Assembly: GCA_025766275.1 (NCBI GenBank) | Contig: JAFKAC010000079.1 | Span: forward strand, 213,758 to 277,757 | Direction of reading: 5' to 3' | Length of the DNA stretch: 64,000 nt | From: Lactarius indigo | Taxonomy: Eukaryota; Basidiomycota; Agaricomycetes; Russulales; Russulaceae | Part shown: piece by piece, positions 35,501-46,635 of the stretch | Position numbering within the stretch: position 1 is the stretch's first letter | Layout of the letters: every line of letters starts with the position of its first letter | The notes under the pieces: generated by a model | Databases searched by the model: none | What the model was told of the DNA's origin: nothing | What the model saw: the letters and a program-made list of their open reading frames with translations, nothing else | Translations under genes and position numbers: made by a program

Positions 35501-37484
35501 CCTCGAGTTTCCTCTAGTTGCGGCCCTATCCAGAAAACACTTTCAGGTTGCCGAGCTCCTTGTTGAGCACGGCGCGCGTATCAATGTTCGCGGACACCCT
35601 CCACTTTTCCACACCATCCGATTTTTAGGAGATGCTCGTGTCGACTCCGTGCAGTTCCTGCTTAGACGTGGCGCAGATGTGAACGCCACAGAGGAGTATT
35701 TTTGGACCCCACTGCATATAGCAGCAGAAATGGGAAATCTCAAGGTAGCTCAGATGTTACTCGAGCACGGGGCAGAAGTCGATTGTCGGAACGACAAGGG
35801 GCAAACTCCATTACACTTAGGTATCGACCAGGAAGTCCGGCGAAGATGAAGGCGAACGTGAACGTGAACGTGCTATTCTTGCTCGAATATTGGTGGAGCG
35901 CGGTGCGGACGTGATGGCACAAGATGAGGACAGGGCAACCCCATTACATTTCGCATCATGTTACGCACGGGCCGAGATTACCCGGCTGCTGCTCGACCAT
36001 GACGCAAACGCCCGGGCCGAGAATATCCAAGGCCGGAGCCCACTACACGAGGTGTCACGAGGCATCAGCCAATATAAAACGTATCCTTACCTCGGACTTG
36101 GTTCCGGGGACCCAGCATATCACCGCAAAATAGCTCCCGATGTCGCACTGCTTCTACTAGAGCACAACATAGACGTGAATACACTAGATAAGGACCACGC
36201 AACCCCATTACATTTTGCATCCTCCTATGGGATGCTCGAGGTCACACGACTACTGCTCGATCATGGTGCGAAGGCCAACGCGGAGAATGTACGGGGCCAG
36301 ACCCCTCTTCACCTAGTATCATGGCACGAAGAGTACACTAAAGAAAACCCCGATGTCGCACGGCTATTACTGAAGCTCGGAATGGATGTTAACGCGCGAG
36401 ATAAGGACCAGGCAACCCCTTTACATTTTGCGTGTTTCCATGGGCACTTTGAGACCGCACTGGTGTTGCTTGATCACGGAGCTGAAGTCAACGCACAGAA
36501 CGCCAATGGCCAGACCCCATTACACCATGCTATAAACGATCGCATATACGATAATGCTCGTGTTGCACGGCTACTGTTGGAGAGGGGCGCGGATGTGAAT
36601 GCACGAGACAAGGATCAAGAAACCCCGTTACATTTGGCGTCATATCACAACTCGATGGAGGCCATGCTGGTACTGCTCGATCATGGTGCAGAAACTGACG
36701 TACAGAATGCAGACGGCCAGACCGTATTACACCGAGTAACACAGAGTTCACATTATAACTCATCCCGTCATGAGCTTGCGCGGCTATTGTTAGAGCGCAG
36801 CATGGACGTAAATGCCCGAGACAAGACCCAGGCAACCCCATTACATTTTGCATCCTACCATGGGCTTGTCCATGTCGCAAAGGTGCTGCTCGACCATGGG
36901 GCAAGTGCTAATGCGGAGGACATCCAGGGCCAGATTCCATTACACCGGGTATCACAGAGCTCACGCCATCGGGGATATGGTCCCGATATTGTGCGGCTAT
37001 TGTTGGAGCACGGTGTGGACGTAAATGCACAAGACAAAGAACAGGCAACCCCACTACATTTAGCATCCTACTATGGGAATACCTATGTCGCAGAGGAGTT
37101 GCTTGACCATGGGGTACAGATTAACGCGGAAGACATCCGAGGCCAGACACCACTACACCGAGTGGTACTAGGCAATCACGACTACTACAGTTTCACGACG
37201 GCGGAGTCGTGGATCGAAAACGCCATCCAGACAAAGCTGCTCGTCTCGCACGACAATTACTGGAGCGCGGTGCGGATGCGAATGCACAAAATGAAGACCA
37301 CGAAACCCCGCTACACCTGGCGTCACGCCTTCGATTGCTCGAGATGGCGCGAATACTTCTCAAGCACGGAGCTAACGTCAATGTGAAGAACTTGGAGGGA
37401 AAGTCACCTTTGCAGCTCGCTTCTGGGAGAAAGAGGAAGGCAATGAAACGATTGTTGTCGGAATACGCCGCCAACCAAGCATGA
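32584..37484 (+). pseudogene. NLR-C: Goodbye-NACHT-ankyrin paralog with three frameshifts
   Basis: All domains are present: Goodbye-type start (STPNVHPIFEKALKEYKKKTG), a seven-heptad linker, Walker A GKAGSGKS across an intron near 33870-33927, Walker B IVLDALDEC, CITSR, and about 18 ankyrin units in the same order as NLR-A. Relative to NLR-A there is one extra base at about 33745-33752 just before NACHT, one extra base at about 35819, and one missing base at about 37211. Each puts a stop in frame soon after, and the reading resumes in the expected frame. Exons and splice sites otherwise match NLR-A. Sequencing error at three sites is possible. Otherwise this is a young pseudogene that can still donate sequence by gene conversion. 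Confidence 0.88.
33390..33536 (+). repeat. 21-bp coding tandem repeat: seven coiled-coil heptads in the NLR-C linker
   Basis: Seven units of 21 bp encode variants of VTSDIKD, including DTSDLKD at the start and DTSELKD at the end. Ile or Leu and Val recur with 3-4 spacing, the a/d pattern of a coiled coil. NLR-A has three such units (about 15369-15434) and NLR-B one (about 23410-23430), in the same exon directly before the same intron. Confidence 0.9.
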
Positions 37485-39520
37485 TAGGTAGTCGTAATGG
37501 GCTTGCTCTATGATACAGTGTGGACATGTTACTTTGTTTGACAAATTCATTCGGATACACAGTTTGTAGGTAGTAGCCATATATGGAGCGTATTGAAGAT
37601 GCCGCGCGTCACCTCTGCCCAACCTGACCATTCACGAAACCGTTATCCCTGCCCCTACCCTCGCTCATAACAACCGACTAGCCCAACACGGGCAACCGTC
37701 AGCGCACCGCATTTGATGTGGCCGCCAACCTCACAGCATGTAACATCACCACTGGTGCCCCGTGGCACCACGGGAGACGATACGAGCTCAGGTGGTAAAT
37801 GGTCAGTGTGTCAACCGCCCCACGAGAATGGACAGGAAAAATCACGCCGGAAGGCAGAAAACACCGCACTAGGGAGATGCGCGGCATGGGGGTTATGCGA
37901 ACGGGAAATAAGTTTTTATGCGTTGTGTTAGTCTAGAAGGGAACGAGAAGTTGTGAGTAATGTTAAAGAGTTAAAGAGAGGATGCACGTCGAGTATTTCG
38001 ATATATTTACCGAACCCTAGCGGGGAAATCTTGCCAGCAGACGGGAGACCCGCGTCTGGCGCTGTCTATTGGGAGAAACGAGAGGAGGGCGAAAGAGGGA
38101 TTTATGGGTGAGGGAGCGTAGTCCTTGGAAAGGAAAGGAATGATGTGAATGGTTTCAGTACAAGGGGAAGGGCGTAGCGCTGTGCTTACACTTGAAAGTT
38201 GGCGAGTACAAACATATTTCGTCACCGACGGACATGCGAACTTAACTTTTGTCAGTGACGACCCGGAGTGGAACGAGCCCACACTGTGTCATCCGGGGCT
38301 GCCCATTCACGGAGGCGATGCATCACATGCGCCATGACATCACCGGATCACCACCGGAGCCGACAAAGCGGAACAAACCCTGCAGGAGGGGCAGTGATGA
38401 CCTCAGGAGAAACGTGCGCTGCGAGAATATGCGAGAGCGAAGAAGTGCGACCTAGGAAGTGCAGTGTAACTGATGTGTCGTGGAGGCAATGCCGATATCG
38501 GTCGTTGACGGAGTCAGAGATCCGGACCAAAGTCTGTGCCCTTGAATTTCCAGGCTTCGGTGCTGATGATGGGGCGTTGAGAACCAGATGCCCTGCAGAG
38601 ACGAACCCTAATACTAGATGACGGTAGAGGGGGTGTCTGTTCGCTTCGTGAATGGGTGTGAGTAGGTGTAGAGAGGACTATTTGGATGCCATTCAATTTC
38701 TGTGTGAGAGAACCGGAACGGGAAATATAACGCACCCTTCAAGGGTCCCCGAGCAAGCAAAAAAGCTCGCAGTTGATCACTCAAAAGGAGCTCTGCCTCT
38801 GACGCGTCGATGCCGGATCGGAGAAAAGCGAGAAGGATTCGAATCGGGAATGACACTTGTCGAGCGAGAAGACAGTGCGCATTGCGTGGTCAGTTCAGCC
38901 GGCAAGTACCGGTCGTTCCCATGTGAGTTCGCCATTTTACAGTACTGTTTTCACTCTGGCGCCACGTCTCACGCTCGCGAGAGGACAGGCAGATTCCGCA
39001 TTCGAAAAAAAAAAGATTCCTCGCACGACATTCCCGTTCGCATATTGAGTCTTTGGCCGACGTTCCACTCTGCTCCCTGCATCGCAACGTGCGCGCCGAG
39101 TAACTAGTAACTACTGACGTAGAACCACATGTATCGCAGCTAGACGTGACCATAATAGCACCGATAGCACGTAAAACGCCTCGGGGACTGTTGAAGAACT
39201 CAACAGGGGTCGTGCTGATCTGCGATAAGATAACGAAGGAATGCACCGAACTTGGCTCCTTTCGTGTCCGCGACCCCCATTTCCCTCCTTCCACAAGACT
39301 GACTTGCACCAGCAAGTCAAGAGAACTCGCTCCGTACCGTATAGCTATCATTGAAAATGGGACGAGTCTCAAGTTTGCTACAGCCGCGGTTGCCGGCGCG
39401 GTGGAGAGAAGTCGTGCCGTGTCAAGAGTGCTGTGTGACAACATGTCACGGCACGATTCGGAGCGAGCCGCGGGAAACTTGAAGGTCCATAGAGTATACG
39501 TCCGGTCGGTAACTGGGCCT
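37485..39520. repeat. 3' flank and spacer after NLR-C; right end of the NLR array
   Basis: The sequence follows spacer 2 (37490-37560 like 19375-19440; 38060-38130 like 19870-19950; 38683-38740 like 20690-20750; 39211-39250 like 21228-21260). Similarity stops near 39520. No gene is recognised. The open frame 38652-39107 crosses the conserved spacer blocks and looks fortuitous. Confidence 0.7.
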
Positions 39521-40661
39521 GGTGACGGCGCTGGTGACGGGCGGTCACGTCACCGGGGGGTCACCACCGCAGGACCCCTGAGATACGCGCACCCAAGCCT
39601 TTGCTGACTCACTGCTTACTCATGTCGCCACTCTGTCCTTTCGTATCCTTCGTATGTTTCGCACACTTTTGTATGTTTCGCACACTTTTGTATGTTTCGC
39701 ACACTTTCCACTTTCGGTCATGCCGAACCTACCTGTCTGGCCGATCGCAACGTTCGCAAGGGTGGTTTGCCCCCCGAATACACGCTTTGTTCGTTCCGAC
39801 TTCATCGCTCGCACACACCGTTCTGTCCTTTGCGTCCTTAGGGCCACTTTGACCGACATGTCCTTAGTCCAAACCTACCTATGCTGCCAATCGCGCCGAT
39901 CACACAATCTGGACACATTGATGCCGTCGCCCGAGACGCTCAAAGGGTCCTGAGGTCAGTTTGAACCTTTTTTTTTGGCCTTTGCTAATCACTCTGAGGG
40001 CGTTTTGGACGTTCCGACCATTTCGAGTCCTTTTTTGCCGCTCCTCCATTGTCGAGCACGTCGTCCTACACTACACCCAGGACCAAGGTCAGACGCGGCG
40101 ACCGGTCGGCAAATCGAGCCGTGTCCTTTTCCTCTTTCCAGCTAGCGCGCTCCCGACCCTTCGGTCCTCACCGTGCACAGATCTCACGATCCTTCGACAG
40201 ATTTGGAAGGGCGCCTACCCTTTTTGGACTGTCTCGTCCAGATCCTTCAAACTTGAAGTCGCCGTTCGGACGAAAAGGTAACGACTCCTTCGTCCCACTT
40301 TCTGTCTGACCTTCCGAACCCCTCAAATTGTTCAGTTCTCTCGCACTATCCGATCCTACCAGATGGTCTAGTTTCCCACGTGTGCCCAGACGCTGTAAAA
40401 TACAGGGGTGATGGTGGCTGAGCCGCCTGCAAGAGCCCGTGCAAGAGCCCGCCACGGGTGTCGTCTAGCACCGTGCGCCTAGTCCCCCCCGTGCTCCGCG
40501 ACCGATCGTCTCTCGAGGGGCCCGCGATTTAGCGCACAGAAGATTTCAGACCTAATTGACGCGTTTTCTTTTCTTTTCTTTTCTTTTCGTTTCGTTTTTC
40601 ATCCTCGTTCTCGTTCTCATTCTCTCTCTCTCTTTTTTTTCTTGGTTCGTTCGACTCTTCA
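39521..40661. other. Low-complexity stretch before the Crypton gene
   Basis: No gene recognised. It contains a small tandem repeat (39652-39708). The C/T-rich run at 40567-40660 (TTTTC repeats, then CT repeats) probably belongs to the core promoter or 5' UTR of the gene at 40662. A short repeat GTGCAAGAGCCCG lies near 40428-40452. Confidence 0.5.
39652..39708. repeat. 19-bp tandem repeat, three copies
   Basis: Three head-to-tail copies of GTATGTTTCGCACACTTTT, the last diverging at its end. It is short and non-coding as far as can be seen. Confidence 0.85.
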
Positions 40662-41381
40662 ATGCTCTCAACCCCGTTTACCCCCCGTTCGCCGCTGGCG
40701 CACAAGAGGCGACAACTCGATGCAATAGCGGGCCTTGGTCTTTCCTCGCCATCGTTCTGCGCCGATGACGACATTGAAGATGAAGACGATAGCGACAACG
40801 AGGAGGAAGAGATGGCGGTGTTCGCCTCTCTCTCGTCGGGCTCGTGCGGGCTCGATCCACCACCCAGCGGCTTGCCGTTGCCTGGTCCGCCAGACAGAGT
40901 TTCTGCTGGCTCGTCTGCGCACATGCAGCAGGCTATCGACGACTTGGAAGCCGCCTCGCAAGACGTCCGCTTCCGTGTCGCTCGCAATGAGCAGAGCGAC
41001 AAGACGACCGCCGCCACCTACCGCAGGCACGTCGATGCGTACACCTTCTGGTGGGATGCATACCAGGCCAGCGTCCTCAACGAGGACCCCACCCAGGTCG
41101 CAATTCCTGCCTTTCCGATCACTCCTGCGAAGGCGACAATGTTCCTGGAGTACACGAGCACTCGTCCAAAGGTAAGCGCTCCGTTTCGCTGCCTAATCCC
41201 ACTGACGTGTCCTTGCTCTCGAAAAACTCGCAGCGCAGGCACGGGAGCTCTGAGAGAATCCCAGGGTCCGTTGTGGGGGCTAGCGTTATCAAACAGACCA
41301 TCTCGGCCCTCGAGCACCACCGACTCGAACACCAACATATCCACACGCAGACCCCTGAGGCGCAGATAGGACTCCGCCTTG

Positions 41382-41994
41382 TGATGAACAGCACACATAG
41401 ATAGCTTACTCACAGAGGGACAAAGTGTTCTGTGGTGAGACAAGCTGGGTGGCTGAAAGCAGCAACAGGAAAGTCTAGCAAGGAAAAGCAAGGTGTCTGG
41501 CACACAACAGTGAGAGAACTGATGATGGTATTACAGAGGAGGAGACATACCTGGCACACAACAGTGAGAGAACTGATGTGGACCAGGAGCGTACAAGCAC
41601 TACTACTTATACTGTACAGAGGTGTGACACTAGTACAAGAGTGGTAACGTAGAGTCACAAAATACAAGGAGCGTTGTTCTACATACAGGACAAAAGGAGT
41701 GTATGAAAAGAGAACAAGGCGACTAGAACAAAGAGAGTCCAGACAAAGATGATATCATAGTGACATCACAATAAAGATAAGAAAAGAAGAACAAAGGACT
41801 GAGTACAATGAAGTGTCCGGAGTGTTCTACATGATGTCATAGTACGTGATGTCATACATGACGCAATGATCAGCGCTAGATTGTACAGATCAAATGTAAG
41901 TAATCTACAAGTCCAATTAATCTAATCTAAAGCAGTCCATGCTGCAAGTCCGGTCCGTATGAGCCGCTAAGTGCGCAAGGGTCACTTATCAACA
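41382..41994 (-). repeat. Copia-2 3' LTR
   Basis: 613 bp, matching 46636-47248 at every point I compared by eye. It contains an internal duplication of CTGGCACACAACAGTGAGAG (about 41499 and 41552). The minus-strand tract ATGGGGAGA directly outside it (41995-42003) is the likely polypurine tract. Confidence 0.95.
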
Positions 41995-42013
41995 TCTCCC
42001 CATGATCTACAAT

Positions 42014-45000
42014 CTAAGTACACACAAGTCCCATGTCATCGTTGTGCTTCTGTAGCAGGACACGCGGTAGTGACTTTGTAAAGCCGTCCGCAACCATATC
42101 CACAGTAGGAGTTCTAATGAGGGTGATGGTCCCCTTTTCGATGTACTCCCTAATGACATGATGCCGTATGGCAATGTGCTTAGACCGTCTCCCAGTGACA
42201 GGGTTCAAGGCCAAATCAATGGCACCCTTATTGTCACCATGAAGTGGGATGGGGTCGTCGACCTCGTACCCGAGTTCCGTGAGGAAGCTCTGATACCACG
42301 CAGCCTGATTAGCCGCGTCGGTCATGGCCATGTATTCCGCTTCCGTTGTGTTTTGGGCAACAGTCTTTTGCTTGCGCGAAGACCAGCTTATTGCACCGTT
42401 AGCTAGTAGGAACACATAACCAGAGGTGGAGTGGCGGTCGTCAGTCTGATCAGCCAGACTGGAATCAGTGTAGCCATGAAGGCCATCGCCATTGGCGCCA
42501 TCATAGACAATACGCATATCCACAGTTCCTACTAGGTAGGATAGGACATACTGCGCAAGTCGCAGATGTTGAGGTGAAGGATTCGCTGCGTACTGCGCCA
42601 AACGTGACACAGCAAAAGAGATATCTGGCCTAGTGCCAATCTGCACATAAAGCAGACTCCCAATCAAGGACTGGTAGTGAGAGATATCTGAGGCAGTTGC
42701 CTGCGACGTATATTTAACCAGGTGCTCGTCAGCACCAGCGGGCAAGGGTGTGTTGTGTGGTGTGGCATCAGACATGCCAAAGCGTTCAAGGACATCCTTG
42801 ATGTAGCCAGACTGATCTATTTCGATGTGTCTAAGGGAGCGGTCGCGCACAATGCGCATACCAAGATAAGACTCTATCTCCCCGAGATCTGTCATCTCAT
42901 AGCGTTCAGACAAGTCCGACTTCAAACGCTTGATACCACTCAGCGAGGGACCCAGTATAGTGATGTCGTCAACGTAGACAATGACGAAGAGTGGATCATA
43001 CCCCTCCCGTTGAGGCATCACATATATGCCAGCATCAGCAAACGTCCGCTTAAAGCCGAGTGCAGTGAGCACTCCATGGAATTGCAAGTTCCATGCGCGG
43101 GAGGCCTGTTTGAGACCATAGATCGCCTTAACTAGGCGACACACCTTCGTCTCAGAGCCAGTGACAGTGAAACCTTGTGGCTGCTCCATGTATATCTCCT
43201 CGTCAAGCACGCCATTGAGAAAAGCAGACTTAACATCCATCTGATGGATGTGCCAGTCCTCCAGCGCAGCCAACGCCAGAAGTAAACGTAGCGACTCAAA
43301 TCGTGCGACGGGAGAGAAGGTTTCATCAAAATCTATGCCAGGGATTTGCGTGAATCCCTTAGCCACCAAGCGAGCTCTGTAGCGGCCATCTGCTTTGAGC
43401 TTAAAGACCCATTTGGATTTTACTGCCTTGCGATTAGGCGGGAGATCCACTAACTCCCAAGTCCCATTCTTAGCTAGGGCGTCCATTTCATACTGACACG
43501 CCTTAGTCCACTCGTCTGCAGCTGCAGACCGCATGGCCTCTGCATAAGTTGCAGGGTCTCGGCCTACAAAGGCAGCAGCCAATAACTCCGCATACCCCAG
43601 ACGCCTGCTGTGCCATGCCGCATTATCCGTATTGAAGTAACGCGGATTAGGCACAGGGACACGAGCAGTGCGCCTTGGTGCATTGTCCATTTCGCGCAAC
43701 AGCTGACTACGCTGTGCACGATCCTCAAATCCCCCAGGCATTTCTGGTGAGGGAGGAGGAACATGGCACATGATGCGCGTTGCACTAGGACGCGGCGGGG
43801 GTGAAGTGGGAGTGGCTTGCTCACGCTTAGGTGTGGTGGGCGGAGCCGGCAAAGCAGGTGGTGGAGTGGTGGGGCGTGCTTGGACTTGTGGGGGGTCTAG
43901 GAGCTTTTCAACATCCTCCTCCTCACTACTGCTGGAGTGTGCAGGGGAGGGGGCTCGCATTGGTGGTAACGCCGGCGGGTGAGGCACGGCAGTCACTGTT
44001 GTGCTAGGCACGACTGGTGGTGAAGGTGTGGGGTGTGTCTCAACACCCTGGAGGGACGGGAAGCTACTCTCGTCGAATGTCACATCCCTGGACACTCGGA
44101 CGGAGCGGGTTGAGCGGTCCCAGAGCTTATAGCCCTTAGATTCGGGCTCAAACCCAATAAGCGTGACCTCAATGGCCTTCGCATCCAATTTGCGACGCTT
44201 ATCAGCGGGTACGTGCATGTACCCCTTGCATCCAAAGACGCGGAGATGTGAGACATCGGGCACTTTGCCAGAGTGCCAGAGCTCATAAGGAGTGCGCCAC
44301 TTAAGCCCACGGACTGGAGAGCGGTTATAGATGTGCACAGCTGCGCACACTGCATGCTCCCAGAAGCCTTTAGATATGCCAGCTGTGTGAAGCATGGACA
44401 TTGCCTTATCCATAATGGTGCGGTTAAACCGCTCGGCTTTCCCGTTGGACTGTGGTGAACCCGGCATCGTGAGGTGATGCTCTATCCCTTTCTGCTTAAG
44501 AATGTCCTGCGTGACACTCGACATGTACTCGCCACCGCGGTCAGAGTGCAGAGCCCGCAATTTATGGCCAGACTGGGTTTCACCCCAGGCCAAATACATC
44601 TGCAGCGACTTAGCAAACTGGTCCTTCGACTTAAGGAAGTGTACCACAGTGAACTTAGTGTGGTCATCTATGAAGGTGGCAGTGTAGGTCGAGCCTTGCA
44701 AGGACTGAGTCTGCATAGGACCGGCGAGGTCACTGTGCACGATCTCAAATTGACGAGTTGTCCTTTTGTTGGAGGACGCAGAAAAGGGTTGGCGAGTGGA
44801 TTTGCCCATCTCGCACCCACGGCAGACTGTGTGGGTCGTGGTAGAGCTATCTATGTCCATGCCAGTAGTGGCAGAGGGACCATGCGCTTTTAGCGCCGCA
44901 GAGGAGATGTGTCCCATGCGTTGATGCCAGATATCAAGTGTGGCAGCACTTGATTTTGTGTGGGCGTTGAGGCCGACGCTGGCTGCGTCCAACCAGTACA

Positions 45001-46336
45001 GGTTGTCCTCAAGGTAGCCTTTGGCCACACACTTTTGGTTGACAGATATTTTAAACGAGCTACTGTCAAAGGCAATCTCAGCACCCTTTTGTGCTAGGGC
45101 GCGCGTCGATAAGAAGCGCGTCTTCACCTGTGGTAGGTGTAGCACATTACTGAGGGTGATAGAGATACCCTGGCTCGTAGTAAAGACGACAGACCCGACA
45201 CCCACTTGGTCTATTGTGGACTTATCACCCAGGCGTACAGTGCCTTTGGTTGGGGTGTAGTCCTTGAAGTCAGACCGATGTGGGGTAATGTGGTGAGTGG
45301 CACCACTGTCCATCATCCAACGCACACGCGAGGCAGCATACAAGGCAACACCAATTGATTCAGAGGCCCAGTCTATGGCGGGCTCTTCGACCTCCTTAAT
45401 GGAGGCAGTGGTAGGTACAAGAATGTGACTATTGGCAGCCTTGTTGCCTGCTTTCTCTTTCTCCTTTGCGTCAGCCTCATCCTTCTTCCTCTTCCTGCAG
45501 TCAGGCTTGATATGGCCCTTTTTGTTGCAGTAGTGGCAAGTAAGACCGGAGTGGTCCTTCTTGCCCTTCTTGCCCGTCGGCTTGACGGGGGCCACCTTGT
45601 TGAGGGAGGAGCCAGAGGGCCCAGAGCGGCGAGCTTCTTCCGACACTATGCGCGCGATTATTTCAGCGTGCTTGAGTGTGGAGGGGGCCCCACTGGCGAG
45701 GATTGTTGAGGCCAACACCTCATAAGAGGGCGGCAGTGCGTGGAGGAGAATGAGACAGTACTGGACGTCAGAGACACCCATCTGTGCGTTGGAAAGGGCA
45801 ACCCTTAGCTCATTGAGCTTGGCCAGCTGAGCAGCCATGGGTGCGGAGTCGTCAAGGCGGGCTTGTGTTATCTGAATCCACAAATTAAAGATGGTGGTGC
45901 TGCCCGAAGCACCTCCATATACGTCCTTGAGCTTGGCCCACTTGTCCTTAAAGGTAGGGTAGGCAGTGTTATCTGCCACAAGCGAGTAGACATCTGGTTT
46001 GAGGTAAAGGTGAAGGTACGCCTTGGAACGACGCTGGACTGAATCCCACTCATCGGTAGTGATGCCAGATGGGGGTGTATCCAGAGTGAACACATCCTCA
46101 GCTTCATGCAGTGTGAGGATGGCCTCAATGGTGCCAGACCATTCGTTCCAACCAGTGCCATCAAACTGTTCAAGGCAGATGCCAGAGGGCATGCCGAACG
46201 TTGCACCATACGCGGCAGATACGCGTGTGGAAGGTGTGGATCCAGAGGGAGGAGGGAGTGAGCCTCCTGCAGAGCCACCGGTGGGGCTGGGAGGAGCACC
46301 AGCACCAGCAGCAGGGGTAGAAGATGAACCAGACAT
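42014..46336 (-). CDS. Copia-2 Gag-Pol polyprotein, 1440 residues
   Basis: Starts MSGSSSTPAAGAG at 46336. Residue ranges are approximate: Gag of UBN2 type 50-230; CCHC knuckle CHYCNKKGHIKPDC at 266-280; protease WMMDSGATHH at 339; integrase HHCC (HQRMGH... CRGCEMGK) and DDE (HSDLAGPM, then DDH, SDRGGEY, NGKAERFNRT) at 465-700; a Pro/Ser-rich spacer with many TP/SP pairs at 785-880; reverse transcriptase (WVFKLKADGRYRARLVAKGF, catalytic YVDD) at 955-1200; RNase H (TEAEYMAM, DNKGAIDLA, KHIAIRHH) at 1290-1425. The length and order are those of an uninterrupted copia polyprotein. No stop or frameshift is present. One ORF encodes everything, so Gag excess would need processing or RNA-level control. 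Confidence 0.97.
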   Translation of the reverse strand: MSGSSSTPAAGAGAPPSPTGGSAGGSLPPPSGSTPSTRVSAAYGATFGMPSGICLEQFDGTGWNEWSGTIEAILTLHEAEDVFTLDTPPSGITTDEWDSVQRRSKAYLHLYLKPDVYSLVADNTAYPTFKDKWAKLKDVYGGASGSTTIFNLWIQITQARLDDSAPMAAQLAKLNELRVALSNAQMGVSDVQYCLILLHALPPSYEVLASTILASGAPSTLKHAEIIARIVSEEARRSGPSGSSLNKVAPVKPTGKKGKKDHSGLTCHYCNKKGHIKPDCRKRKKDEADAKEKEKAGNKAANSHILVPTTASIKEVEEPAIDWASESIGVALYAASRVRWMMDSGATHHITPHRSDFKDYTPTKGTVRLGDKSTIDQVGVGSVVFTTSQGISITLSNVLHLPQVKTRFLSTRALAQKGAEIAFDSSSFKISVNQKCVAKGYLEDNLYWLDAASVGLNAHTKSSAATLDIWHQRMGHISSAALKAHGPSATTGMDIDSSTTTHTVCRGCEMGKSTRQPFSASSNKRTTRQFEIVHSDLAGPMQTQSLQGSTYTATFIDDHTKFTVVHFLKSKDQFAKSLQMYLAWGETQSGHKLRALHSDRGGEYMSSVTQDILKQKGIEHHLTMPGSPQSNGKAERFNRTIMDKAMSMLHTAGISKGFWEHAVCAAVHIYNRSPVRGLKWRTPYELWHSGKVPDVSHLRVFGCKGYMHVPADKRRKLDAKAIEVTLIGFEPESKGYKLWDRSTRSVRVSRDVTFDESSFPSLQGVETHPTPSPPVVPSTTVTAVPHPPALPPMRAPSPAHSSSSEEEDVEKLLDPPQVQARPTTPPPALPAPPTTPKREQATPTSPPPRPSATRIMCHVPPPSPEMPGGFEDRAQRSQLLREMDNAPRRTARVPVPNPRYFNTDNAAWHSRRLGYAELLAAAFVGRDPATYAEAMRSAAADEWTKACQYEMDALAKNGTWELVDLPPNRKAVKSKWVFKLKADGRYRARLVAKGFTQIPGIDFDETFSPVARFESLRLLLALAALEDWHIHQMDVKSAFLNGVLDEEIYMEQPQGFTVTGSETKVCRLVKAIYGLKQASRAWNLQFHGVLTALGFKRTFADAGIYVMPQREGYDPLFVIVYVDDITILGPSLSGIKRLKSDLSERYEMTDLGEIESYLGMRIVRDRSLRHIEIDQSGYIKDVLERFGMSDATPHNTPLPAGADEHLVKYTSQATASDISHYQSLIGSLLYVQIGTRPDISFAVSRLAQYAANPSPQHLRLAQYVLSYLVGTVDMRIVYDGANGDGLHGYTDSSLADQTDDRHSTSGYVFLLANGAISWSSRKQKTVAQNTTEAEYMAMTDAANQAAWYQSFLTELGYEVDDPIPLHGDNKGAIDLALNPVTGRRSKHIAIRHHVIREYIEKGTITLIRTPTVDMVADGFTKSLPRVLLQKHNDDMGLVCT

Positions 46337-46621
46337 TGGGATGATTTATCTGTCGCCGAGGAGCAGTCAGCAACAGTGCTTCATAGTTGCAAGACAAAGA
46401 TAGAGGGGGATACCACTCCTGTCTGTGATTCTGTAAGGCCAGAACGCTAACGCGTCCTGCCTCCTGATAGTATAGTACATACACAGGAGGTTCCTCAGCA
46501 GAGACAAGTGGCGCCCCACTGTCCTCTGCCTTGGGCAAGGCTGGTAAGGCCCCAGACAGACCTTAGCCTGGTGTGTCCTCCTAGGAAGACAGTGACCAGC
46601 CAAGTGGAGTGGCCAGGGCAC

Positions 46622-46635
46622 CAGGGCCCATAACC
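46622..46635 (-). promoter_or_regulatory. Copia-2 primer-binding site
   Basis: Minus strand GGTTATGGGCCCTG directly abuts the 5' LTR. It is the same 14-mer as in Copia-1 and complementary to the anticodon arm of initiator tRNA-Met with one G-U pair. Confidence 0.72.

Noticed and set aside
40529..41017. 162-codon minus-strand frame rich in Glu/Lys/Asn
   Set aside because: It runs antisense to the first Crypton exon and the C/T-rich leader; composition explains it.
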